From the NCBI GenBank assembly GCA_918807975.1, contig OU964924.1, forward strand, positions 8,320,501 to 8,384,500: a stretch of DNA of 64,000 bases, written 5' to 3'. This DNA is from Aplidium turbinatum. Lineage: Eukaryota > Chordata > Ascidiacea > Aplousobranchia > Polyclinidae. The position numbers and the translations under genes are program-made. This document shows, piece by piece, positions 20,801 to 30,201 of this stretch. The stretch's first letter is position 1. Each line of letters opens with the position of its first letter. The notes beneath the pieces were generated by a model that was not told the origin of the DNA, did not search any database, and worked only from the letters and a program-made list of their open reading frames with translations.

Positions 20801-23800
20801 AAAGCTTAATTGCTGTAGCGACGCTAAACACAGTCTTTGTAAGAAAGACTAGCCATTGGGAATATCCGAACATACACATTCAATGAAATCTGTTTGAAAA
20901 CTCTTGCCCACCGAGAATTCCTCTCTTCTAAGAAAAAATCGACGCCTATGGTTGTGTTTATAAGGTTTGTTGAACTTTTGTTGAAGTGAATCCGACCACC
21001 CTCTCTAACGGGGGAACATTACCGAATTGAAACTGGACTACTACTTTTAAAACTTGAACAATTGAACTTTATATACAGTTTAATAAATGTAAATTTTGTT
21101 TTTTAGATTTATTCGTAAGTTGGAGAACGGCCATGAAATAGTGTTTGTATGTATCAATGACTTGGTGACATTGCTTCGCAAACATTCTGAAAAAGAGAAC
21201 AAGTATATATACTTCTTTGTTTGCTGGTTTATGTTGCCTATATGTGCAGTGTGCACTTATATAGCTTCTTTTCAATTAAAAACTTTGCATTGTTTGAAAA
21301 TTAACTTTACAATTTAAAATCGAAGATTTGTTCAAATTGACCCTTTTTTAATGTGGCGGATAAGCAAAATCTAGTTTTGCAAATTCCTTAATGCAGATTT
21401 CCCGGTCGGTAGTAACAAGACAACTAATGTGAAAAAATGTGCTTTTTGTTTGCTGTTATTGCTGATTGTATGACATTTAAGACAGGTTTGCAAAGTTTAA
21501 GAGAACTAGAGTATTTGCAAAGTAGGCTAGATACCAATATTTGCATATTGCATATGGTACAACTACAACTAATTTTTTTTTCTGTCAAGTCATACTGTGT
21601 TTACAAAATAGTTCTGAAAAGTTAAATGGTTTGTAGCTGTGTGAGATATGTCAAGGAAATTTTTAATTCGCACCGTTTGTTAAATTAAATAGACTTAACT
21701 GACTGCTGTGAGCAACTGAACACAACAACATAACCACTAGAATTGTAAAATGAACTAATTAACTGATGACCACCGATGCAAATGGATGTTTTGATTTGGA
21801 CCTGCTATGTTGGGCCTGCTACAATTCGGTGAGTTCCTAACCCTAAAACGGCAATGATAATTAGGCTACGGTACCCGATATTTAAAACAAAAAATCACCG
21901 AATAGGGATCGGACTCACTGAAACGGGCCATTCCGTGCTATGTTTGCTTGGGTTTGCCCATGTTTTTCTTGCAACCAAGCGAGATAACCCATCTGATCAT
22001 TACTATTGTTCAGAAGAAGTAACTCTGACAATGGAGAAGCTATTGCTGTCGTTGCGAAAAAGCGACTCAAACTAGATTCCGTACAAACCGAAACCCAATC
22101 ATCAGGTATGTCACTGATGCAATGGCAACAACATCTACTGACTTGTGGGCTTTCTTATTGTTGAGACTTCAAAGAGAACTTTGTAAGGTTTTTTGATTTC
22201 ATTGCTTGCATACGTTGAAAAACGTGTTTAATGTGCTGTAATGTGTTTAACAAACTGCTGAACACTTGTTTTAAGACTCTCGACCTGAAGAGGCCAGCAG
22301 TTCAGGATCAAACCAGAAAGAATCTTTAGAATCGGTTAAATCCAAACGTCAAATTCATGATGAAAAAGTTAAAACTAAAGTTGCCTATTATGAAAGTCTA
22401 TTGTCAAAAGTAAGCAGATTTTATTTTTATGATTCTTATATTATAAAGACCACAGACTTCAAACTTTCTGTCTCTACTCATAGCTTTAGTAGTCTTTAGT
22501 GATTTCTATGGCAATTTTTTTCCTTTTTACGTAAATTTGTGTCTCAACAATCAACATTAGGGAAGATTATAACCGCTACTGTTGCTTTATCCCACTGAAG
22601 CAACGGTTTATATCACGTGATGTTGGTGTGGGCTGCATAGACGCGTAGTGAGACCCACGATACGGCACTCGAAAGGGAGTCCGTTCGACACCGCTCAAGA
22701 GTTTGTTGCTGTTTGCTTCCTTGCCTTCCTGTCCACTTAATCTAAATATTTAACTACTGGGCGTAAGCCTGGATACGACAAAGAATGACTTGGTGTTTTA
22801 TGCAGTTTTCCGACGAGATCAAAAGACTTCAAGCTCACGAACTTTCGTTGGAAGAAATGGGTCAGGAAGACTCCATGTACATACAAGAGGCGTTGCTCAA
22901 AAAGAAGTTTATGAAGGTGATGTTGCTTGGTAGTTTTAAATTATTATCACACTCATGTCACAGTTTTGTTTTGGTTTCTACCTGGTTTGAATGACGGTAC
23001 TCAATTTAATCGCTTATGTTGATTGTTTGTTTGTAGTACGCAAACTTCTTTTTTCCATAGTTAACCGCAGTGCTTAAATCAACCATTTGTTGGAGACTGG
23101 GTCAATTGCGCCATGACTCTCTGATTTACCATTGAAATAATGTACGGTAGGCTACTTAAAATAATCGAACAGATATACTTCAAAACAAGCCTTATGGCAC
23201 TGAATAAAAATGTTCAAAATTAGGATATCATTGCCTAATTTTTTTCCAACACAAGTGAAATTACCTTACAATTGTTCAAGTGTTGAACTAAGGTTATACC
23301 TGATATGAATAGCCGGATTAGCCTGATCGAAAAATATTATTTATATGCAGCTGCTAATTAGTTTTCAGGTTGTGTGGAGCATAAGTTCACTGTTATGTTT
23401 CCCCCAACTTAAATTAAATATTTAGATATTTACATCAAGTTCAGTTACTATTATCTAATAACCTCTACAGAGTCTACACTCTACAGCCTGTTTCACCCTT
23501 ACTGAAAATTATCAGAAGATCCTTCAACAAATAGAATTTATATTTTATACTTTACGATTCTGTTTGAATAAGAACCTACTAATGATCCCCAGTAAGGGTG
23601 AAACAAGCTGTAGAGGTTATTTAATATAGCAACTGAAATTGATGTAATTTGCTCTGCTTGGCTTTCTTGCTTGGCATTGAGCACTTTTTGTAAATTTAAT
23701 AGCATTTATTGTTTATTTAGATATTTCTATTTGGGCGACTAAATATATTAGGCTACTTTAGACGTGTACATTTTGAGAGCGTGGAAATCCATAACCTGAT

Positions 23801-26716
23801 AAATCAGTGAGCTGTGCTTGCACTGTTTGGACAAAAAGAGTTTAGGGTAAAACAAATTTTGCTCTTCACCCCAAAATTCCCCCAAAACTCCCCCCAAAAT
23901 TCACACCCAAAATTCCTTTTTCATGTTCATGTTTTTGATCACGTCTAAACTGCGCGCAAATGAGAAGCTGTTGGAAAAAATGTTGTTAATTTCTTCTAAT
24001 GTATGACGCTATTTTGGTTTGGTTGAAAGCGCCTTTTTCATGTTGTGTGAACGTACTTTTTGAGTGCTATTGTTCTAAAGCCTTTTCATTTTTTATCGCC
24101 GAAGCGCGATGCCCCACTACTTCCCAGACAGCAAAATGACGAATTTTGCTGTTTAAGTTTAGCCACGCTTCTAAATCTAAATGTCATTGGACATAGCTTC
24201 GTCGTCGTCGTTCGTATGAAGATTGGACATAGCTAATACATGCAGACACCTCGCATCTTCATTACGCTGTACTGCATTGTTTGCAGATTTTCAACCAACT
24301 CTGTGCCCTTAACAACGTTTCGGTAAAAGTCGGCAGAGTCACTGAGCCTCCTCTTAAAGTCACATGTTCAAGATTTCCTGAGATCAATCGAAAAGTTGAA
24401 TCATACATCAACAAGTGAGTATGTCCTTGGTTTTTCATGTGATTTCTTCATCTCGTCTTGCAGGCTTACCTGGCTCAACTTCGTTTGCTCTTTAAAGGGA
24501 CTGTCGTACACTTTTCCTACTTTATTCTCTTCGATTCTTGTGCCACAGCTGGCTTGAATCAACTAGGCAAAACATTGATTGTGTTTTTCATTATACGAAA
24601 TTCTCCCATTTCCAACCACGCAGATATCCATGCATTATGAAAACTTTTTGATACTTTTTGGGTTGTCACTTTTCATCAAATTGTTTTGATAATAATTTGC
24701 GTTTGTATTGTTGGAGAGATTTATTTTGTGACAAAGATTGGTAATTTCATGTAGAATGGAAAAATATTTCCTGTCGATATTCCTTCATCGTTAAATTTAA
24801 TTTGTTTGTTATTTTCAAAATTATCGAACTTATATTTTTCAATTAGGGTAAAAAAGTTTCCAGACTACTGCGACATCCTCTACCTTGTGAAGCAAAGCAA
24901 TAAGAAACACAACCTACAGCTGCTTCCTAAGCAAATTGAAATTATCGCTCAAAAGGTCTTCAAGGAAGTCGGTGAAGACATGAAGGTAGTTGAGGAAAAT
25001 AAGCTTACATGTGCTTTAGTTAGACATGCTTGCTCCGCAGGCATTGAATCAATGCAAAAAAACGGCTGATTTGCTGTCTGGGTTGTGTGGATACATATTC
25101 GCGTTGCTTCACATCTTACTAATGTAAATTTCAGAGAAGACGTCATGGCGATTTCGTGCAAGACTTCGGGTGCTACCTCACTGATCCCTTCATCGAGAAG
25201 AAGGAACTTGTTGATCCAGCTGCAGAAAATCAAGAACTGCGCAGCAAACTACGGGACAATAAGTAATTGATTCTTTATTTTATGTTACTTCAATGTATCA
25301 AGCTTACAATGTGTTGTTCTCACATTGGCAGAATACCCAGTGGACCAGATAAAGTTGCCATATTAAAAATGACGTTGAAACAATGTAAAATTGGAACTTG
25401 TTGGATGTGGTTCGATTCTGCACTTCCGATTGTTCGATTTATAACCAGGATGTTGAAAAAAACACTGCTCAAGATTTAGTCGCTTGGTTGGTGTTGTTGT
25501 TGAAAGAAAAGAATTGGCCACCCGACTCTCATTAGTGCACCAACCTTAAAACAACGAAAACCGTTTCTTGTCCTTAACGTTCGTTAACATTGTATGTCAC
25601 TAAATAGAATCAAATCATTATCTTGGCTTGTGGTTAATTTTTTACACTTTTTACTGCTGGTATTGTAAAACACGGTCGTTTTGCGTTGATTCTAGATCAG
25701 AATACAGCCGAGAAGCAAAGGTTTTCAAGCCATTTTCTAATTTAGGCAAGATTGACTGGGATGGTCCATTTATTTTCCAGGACGAAATCACAGTCTGCCC
25801 TCCAAGAAGTGATCGAAAAATATTCAAAGAAACAAGAAGAAATTGAGCTTGCTCCCGTCTTAAAAGGTCGTGAAGAGGATTCCGAGAAGGACACGGACTG
25901 TGGAAGCGAACCCCCAAGTGTATGTGTTAATATTTTGTGTCCCCCAAGGAGTGTGTCAATTGTAAACGTTTTAATTATTAATTTTAACTGTTGAATTAAT
26001 TATCAATTTTTATTCTTACAATTTTATTACTGTTAAGTGTTACTCATGTTTATTTATAATTCAATATTTTTATGTGTAACTTTTTATTAGTATGCTCTAC
26101 TGTGCCCCCTTAAGCTTTCCAATCACTTTTTTGTGTCTCTGATATAATTTCAATTTAAGAACATTGCACTTCTGGTTATGCGCCCCTCCCAGAAGTATTG
26201 TACTTGTCGGAGAGGTTTTGGCATGTCCGGAGTCGTTAGAAAGGACCGACTCCGGCTTGATACAAAACGATAAACAATAAAATTTTTGTTTGCCAACTTT
26301 TTTAAAAATATTGTTTCTTGTTCGATTTTCGCTCCAAAACTTTACTAGAAAATAGTTATAGAAGTGTTTGTTTTTGTGAAAGTCGCCGTTTGGATTTCGA
26401 TCACAACTTTAAAGTGAGATTAAAGTAAAAAAATCTAATAACCCTTCGAAATCTGGCAACACTGAATTCGGAGTCGGCCAGTTATAAACTGAGGTGTCCG
26501 AGTCGTATATCTTTCGCCCGACTTAACAACCCTGTTGAAAATAATATCATGGTGTCATGTGATTGCATTGGAAGCATTATTATTCATAAACAACTCTTTG
26601 ATGAGCAGGAGAAGGAAGAAAACGAAAGCGGCGACGAAACCGACGAAACGACATCTATTAGCGATTCGGACGACGTGATCGAAATACTTGACGAAGAAGA
26701 GCATGAACTTGGTTGA
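17861..26716 (+). CDS. DAXX: DAXX, histone H3.3 chaperone / death-domain-associated protein
   Basis: DAXX is a nuclear chaperone that deposits histone H3.3 (with ATRX) and binds SUMO at PML bodies. Exons: 17861-18112, 18449-18582, 21107-21202, 22014-22105, 22276-22409, 22806-22916, 24287-24414, 24847-24985, 25135-25262, 25781-25919 and 26609-26716, joining in phase to 486 residues. N-terminal SUMO-interacting motif VIVISSDDE (12-20). Helical bundle ~81-160 (FIQVCTPLMNEAKDIPKMIK, VCINDLVTLLRKHSEK; human LYVYINELCTVLKAHSAKKK). Histone-binding domain ~225-430: EIKRLQAHELSLEEM, DSMYIQEALLKKKF, RFPEINRKVESYINK, FPDYCDILYLV, IAQKVFKEVGEDM, DFGCYLTDPF, ELRSKLRDNK, ALQEVIEKYSKKQEE. The last exon is acidic and ends with a second SIM, VIEILDEEE. 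Human DAXX is 740 aa, so the acidic and Ser/Pro-rich region is much shorter here. An intron-retaining form would stop at 25994. Confidence 0.94.
18955..19135 (-). pseudogene. LINE ORF2 C-terminal scrap
   Basis: The minus-strand reading contains LNRTCRSNGLNEASSNNALW and then EKTPRRPKMRYKDQLKVFLN. This resembles the post-RT region of jockey/CR1-like LINEs (the family pattern is RLLYGEL...GKRPRGGQKKRYKD). It lies in DAXX intron 2 and is too short and decayed to classify further. Confidence 0.6.
19199..19412 (+). repeat. TCGGTGAGTCCGAT repeat, copy 1
   Basis: GAATGGCCCGTTTCGGTGAG is followed by three direct units of TCCGATTCGGTGAG, a spacer with AACGGGGGATTTTTT and a telomere-like run (TTAGGGTTAGGGGGTTAGAG), then inverted units (CTCACCGAATC). 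Copy 2 lies at 21825-21937 in the opposite orientation. This looks like a small palindromic MITE with internal tandem growth. Confidence 0.7.
19455..19790 (+). pseudogene. LINE reverse transcriptase fragment
   Basis: Frames read FSYLGSILS, then AVVLSTLLYACETWT and LYSRDIKRR, the conserved end of the RT domain in jockey/CR1-like LINEs. Short duplications (CAACCATGCTA repeated) and frame changes interrupt it. It is a relic in DAXX intron 2, opposite in orientation to the scrap at 18955. Confidence 0.75.
19812..20950 (+). mobile_element. hAT element with transposase leader, perfect 8-bp TSD
   Basis: Bounded by CATAGGCGTCGA and TCGACGCCTATG and flanked by perfect GTTGTGTT duplications (19804-19811, 20951-20958). 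1139 bp. An ATG at 20311 opens MKQSQTSIRTFFKPASKRRR, a leader typical of TTF/ZMYM-type hAT transposases, then stops; a second frame at 20371-20625 continues (MNAEEATSSTNERRYDIDEE..., ending PAREGRVLQRKLFFRIPVDA). The zinc finger and catalytic domain are missing, so the copy is non-autonomous. It lies in DAXX intron 2. Confidence 0.88.
21825..21937 (-). repeat. TCGGTGAGTCCGAT repeat, copy 2
   Basis: Reverse-oriented, shorter relative of 19199-19412: AATTCGGTGAGTTCCTAACC, AAAACGGCAATGATAATTAG, GGTACCCGAT and GGATCGGACTCACTGAAACG, ending GGGCCATTCC. It ends 76 bp before DAXX exon 4. Another scrap (GTGAATCCGACCACCC...AACGGGGGAAC) is at about 20987-21030. Confidence 0.65.
22626..22782 (+). mobile_element. 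SINE group B, inside DAXX intron 5
   Basis: GGGCTGCATAGACGCGTAGT opens a tRNA-like head; TCCGTTCGACACCGCTCAAG is the B-box region; the tail reads GGGCGTAAGCCTGGATACGA. It ends about 23 bp before DAXX exon 6, so its 3' end contributes the sequence just upstream of that acceptor. Confidence 0.75.
23456..23626. mobile_element. short MITE with ~35-bp inverted ends
   Basis: ATAACCTCTACAG and GCCTGTTTCACCCTTACTG at the left are mirrored by CAGTAAGGGTGAAACAAGC and TGTAGAGGTTAT at the right. The left arm carries a small internal duplication (CTACACTCTACAG). It lies in DAXX intron 6. No clear target duplication. Confidence 0.7.
24123..24156. mobile_element. truncated palindromic CCCAGACAGCAAAA MITE
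   Basis: CCCAGACAGCAAAATGACG is followed at once by AATTTTGCTGT, the complement of its own start. This is an internally deleted member of the family described at 42757 and 56258. Confidence 0.55.
26190..26534 (-). mobile_element. GGAGTCG-type hAT MITE, degraded copy
   Basis: Collinear with the complement of 62596-62925: TCGGAGAGGTTTTGGCATGT, ACCGACTCCGG, TATTGTTTCTTG, AGAAGTGTTTGTT, ATCTGGCAACACTG and a final CCCTG. The left end has decayed. It lies in the last DAXX intron. Confidence 0.75.
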
Positions 26717-28388
26717 TGAAACGTAAGCCTGGTGAAATTCGGCCAAAGATATTTCACCTCTTGACCCAGGTCTATCCATCCAACCAACAAGCCTCGTTTA
26801 CACTTGTGTGAGAGCGTGCATACCACAAGTGACTTCAGTGCAAGCAAAGCTTCATTTCGATTCAAACGACGCACATCACACAAAAGACTTCATACGGTGC
26901 CTGTGTGAAATGCAACCATATCACTGTGTTCTGTACGACGAAAAACTTCATCAAGGTCAATTCCTGTTTTAAATCTTGAAAGTTGATGTTAACCAACTAG
27001 ATTACTATTGGGATGTTGCCATGGCGACCTATTTATAATACCAACTCATTCATTTAGACGTGGTTGTCATAATATCAAATTAAAAGCACTCTTAGTTGGG
27101 TTAAAAACATGAGCCGGTAATAGTGCAGACCTTTGACTCAAAAGGCTCGTGAATACGCATGATGACTGTGTGGCATTGCGCTTGCCTTCCTAGGGACCTG
27201 GTTTGATTCCCAGCTGAGCTGGATGTTGAAACACTTTTCACTAAAGCCAAGTATGTACTATAGTCGGTGAAAGAATTTTATTATTAGTTATTCCCCTTGG
27301 CTTGGTGTGGTGAAAATATCATCCTTCCGTTTTCTGAAAATCAGCCCTTGACCATGATGTTCTACAGACGTTGAATCAACATAAAAAGGGCTGATTTTCT
27401 TTCTAAGATCTTCAAAGGAACGGTGACTGTGTCGGTGATGTTTGATTTTCGTTTCCACCATCGTGTATTTACAGCAATTTCCTTTTTGCTGACACCATCA
27501 AAAAGAAACAGAGATCATATCGACTCTAAACTTTTCTCCACAAAATATGAGTCACGCTGTGAGGCAATGATGGCATGGTCACGACTAAACCGCGGTGGTA
27601 CCTTCGTGGCGTATCTACTTCATGTCTGATGTAAAGGCTGTTTTTACCTTACCGAATTAAATTAATGTGTTGTTTTTGCAAAGATAAATATAGCTTACAT
27701 GATAGCTGCTAGTTTGTCATCAGTTGAATATTTCAACACTTATTGTGACCTACAAACATATTTCTTGTACGTTTCAACGGTATGGAGTGGTGCCTTTATT
27801 TTGTTTTTCTTGCGGCCTTCATCAATGTCTTGGGAGCATTGTTTTTCTGGTAAACTCTTCATTACCGGGCATTTTAAGGCGTTTTTAACGTCATCCAAGC
27901 CAAGGGATTTGCTATGCAAGTTGTCACGGAACAGGCCGTAAGGAACTACAAATACGATTCACTGTCGGCAAACAACTACCTATTGAGCCGAGGATTGCAG
28001 AGTTTGATGAACATGGCATCGTCGATTTTTATTGAAGTTTTGCTTTGAACATGTTTTATTCCCGATCATCACAGCGAAAAGTATTACAAGTCATAACATG
28101 GCAGGTGCCTGGAAAAGGCGGAAGCTACAAAACGCCAACGTAAAAGCGTGTTCAAGACCAAAATGACTCACTAAATTTGACACGCCACATATGCTTTTAA
28201 CATTGATCCTACGTCTGCAGACGGTAGATTAATGTAATCAATTTTGCTAACTGAGTAGGTGTTAATTTTTTGGTCTGATTCATAGAGATGTTGTGTTGTT
28301 ACTTTTCAGTGTCTCAGCTTTGGTTCATGCATTGTCACGCCTAAACAACAATTCAATCGTTCATGTTTGCTTGAATGGTAGCGACTTT
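26717..28388. other. DAXX 3' flank, no gene recognised
   Basis: Possible poly(A) signal ATTAAA at 27079-27084. A tRNA-like scrap lies near 27170-27235 (CCTGGTTTGATTCCC as B box), and a decayed palindromic MITE near 27330-27405 (CAGACGTTGAATCAA). SINE-body-like words (GATCATCACAGCGAA, GGCGGAAGCTACAAAACGCC) occur at 28060-28150. No convincing coding sequence. Confidence 0.5.
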
Positions 28389-28443
28389 CCAGATACCAAA
28401 ATCCGTTGAATCAATGTAAAAATTACGGATATTTCTGTCTGGG
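28389..28443. mobile_element. palindromic MITE, half-length copy
   Basis: CCAGATACCAAAATCCGTTG then AATCAATGTAAAAATTACGG and TTCTGTCTGGG. This is the CCCAGACAGCAAAATCCGTC family with one half mostly deleted. Confidence 0.6.
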
Positions 28444-28846
28444 TTTTAGACGTTTTTGGAGATCCTGCAATTTATCTCAGTGGAAGTTGTTTGTGAGAAT
28501 GTGGCAGTGCAATGAAATTCGTTCGCATTTTTGCTCACCAGATGACAGCTCATGTGTCGTTACGTTTTTACAACACTGTCGTGTGTCAATCACAATGTAG
28601 TTTTTAAAACTGCTAAACCGACTTTTTGGTGCAATGGCAGTTGCTTTTAACTTTTTTTTCAACTCATTTATGTGGATTGTACGCAAACTTCTTTGCGCTT
28701 TTGCCGTCCCATCTAACAACAGTGTCTGTCTATTTTTCAAAGCTTTTACGTCTGGCGGTACAAAATTGACAATTACTGTAAGCTGGGTTCGTGATCCCAA
28801 AGTGGATTTTATTCTAGTTGGTAAAATGCGCAATTTATTTTATCTT

Positions 28847-28926
28847 GAAAATTACATGACTTTTGATTCTTTTATTTTATTTTTTAAATTAAAAAATAAA
28901 GAAAAGTCAAAAGTCATGTAATTTTC
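28847..28926. repeat. 80-bp near-perfect hairpin
   Basis: GAAAATTACATGACTTTTGA (28847-28866) is mirrored exactly by 28907-28926. The AT-rich interior is also largely self-complementary around TTTAAATT. No known family. Confidence 0.8.
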
Positions 28927-29175
28927 ACTTTGCGTGGAGTTACGTGTACTTGAGAGGTTACTGATATTTTATTCACTTGTTGATTTATGCATATCAGTTT
29001 GTGTCCTCTGTGCATCTTTCTCTTGTACCAAGGGCCAATCCTATAGATGTTTGCTGGTACATTTTCTTTCATTTGATCGTGTTCGGCTTTTCTTGACTTG
29101 GCAGTTGGCAGCTTAGTTGTCGTTACTATTCTGAATTCCCCGACAGTTTGTAAGCAATAGAGATCTCCTGTCGTC

Positions 29176-29290
29176 TGCGTGGCGGAATGGTGAGAGCGCT
29201 TGTACCACACTCGAAAGGATGTCGGTTCGATACTCATTGAGAGCATGTGGCCGCAATACGTTAATGACATGCCTGAAGGTTGGCTTCCTC
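29176..29290 (+). mobile_element. SINE group B, short copy
   Basis: GCGTGGCGGAATGGTGAGAG is an A-box-like head, GTCGGTTCGATACTCATTGA the B-box region, followed by ACATGCCTGAAGGTTGG, which is shared with the group B body. The 3' part is missing. Confidence 0.65.
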
Positions 29291-29461
29291 CGTTTCATTT
29301 AAATTTTCAACTGGCGGGAATAAAATTGACGAAAAGAATGGATCTTCTGATGATGAGCAACCGTCTGTGTTAACCCACAAATTTTGTAATAAGCCTAGCC
29401 TGATGCTTTTCACCAGCACTTCTTCTCACGAAACAGTTTTGAGTGGAAAGATTTTTGTCTG

Positions 29462-29766
29462 AAAATAGCGAATAGAAGCCGAAAGTTGCTCGGAGCTGCA
29501 TTTTTTCGTCTGACTCTTCAGGAGCTGTCGTCAGAATAAAATAAACCTAAATGTGGTGAAGTAGGCTATTTATAGTAGAAGGAATGTAAATTTGGCTTTC
29601 CTTCATTCATTTATATTTATTCTTATTCTGATTAACCAAATTTATATATTTTTTGTCCTACTATAAATACTTAACCAGATTTAGGTTCATTTTATTCTGA
29701 CGACAGCTCCTGAAGACAGTCGACAAAAAACTGCAGGTATGAGCTACTTTCTCGCTATTTTCAAGT
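29462..29766. mobile_element. MITE with long (~110-bp) inverted ends
   Basis: Left AAAATAGCGA...TTCAGGAGCTGTCGTCAGAA...AAACCTAAAT...TTTATAGTAG and right, complemented, the same words in the same order with scattered differences. The core (29600-29640) is AT-rich. No coding capacity. It ends 436 bp before the end of the NmrA-like gene, which runs toward it. Confidence 0.75.
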
Positions 29767-29960
29767 TTTGTACCACCAATTTACTCGTCAAGTATTTTAT
29801 TTTGAAGAAAAGTCACGTATTCTACAATTTGTGAGTTGTAGCCTAATACATGAATACTTTACTCTGACTGCGAAGCTTTAAATACAACATGCAAAGTGTT
29901 TTCTCTGAGATCATTGCAAGAAATAATGGCCAGTTGCCTTCCAAAACCACATTTGCAATC

Positions 29961-29966
29961 TTTATT
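29961..29966 (-). other. candidate poly(A) signal of the NmrA-like gene
   Basis: AATAAA on the minus strand, 236 bp past the stop codon at 30202. Confidence 0.4.
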
Positions 29967-30201
29967 CTATTTGAAGCTTTGAAATGTCACAGTTGCACCA
30001 GACAACAAAGACCATAAGATGGCCTGGAATGTTTTAGCCTGCACTGAAATTACAAAAATAAATCGCGAAATAGCTTACTAGCCTATGACTGTTGCAGTAT
30101 CGAAACAAATTTGACGAATCACTTTACTTGTAACAGATCTACCTAAAATCCCGTTGTAGATATTTTTACAACAGAAAAGTTACAAATTTGGCAGAAAATT
30201 C

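Noticed and set aside
25920-25994. Extension of DAXX exon 10 to the stop at 25994 as the main form
   Set aside because: A GTATGT donor at 25920 and an in-phase acidic exon with a SIM at 26609 give a better match to the DAXX C-terminus.
28477-29270. Two 118-codon minus-strand frames
   Set aside because: They cross a hairpin and a SINE head, have no start context or splice partners and match no family I know.
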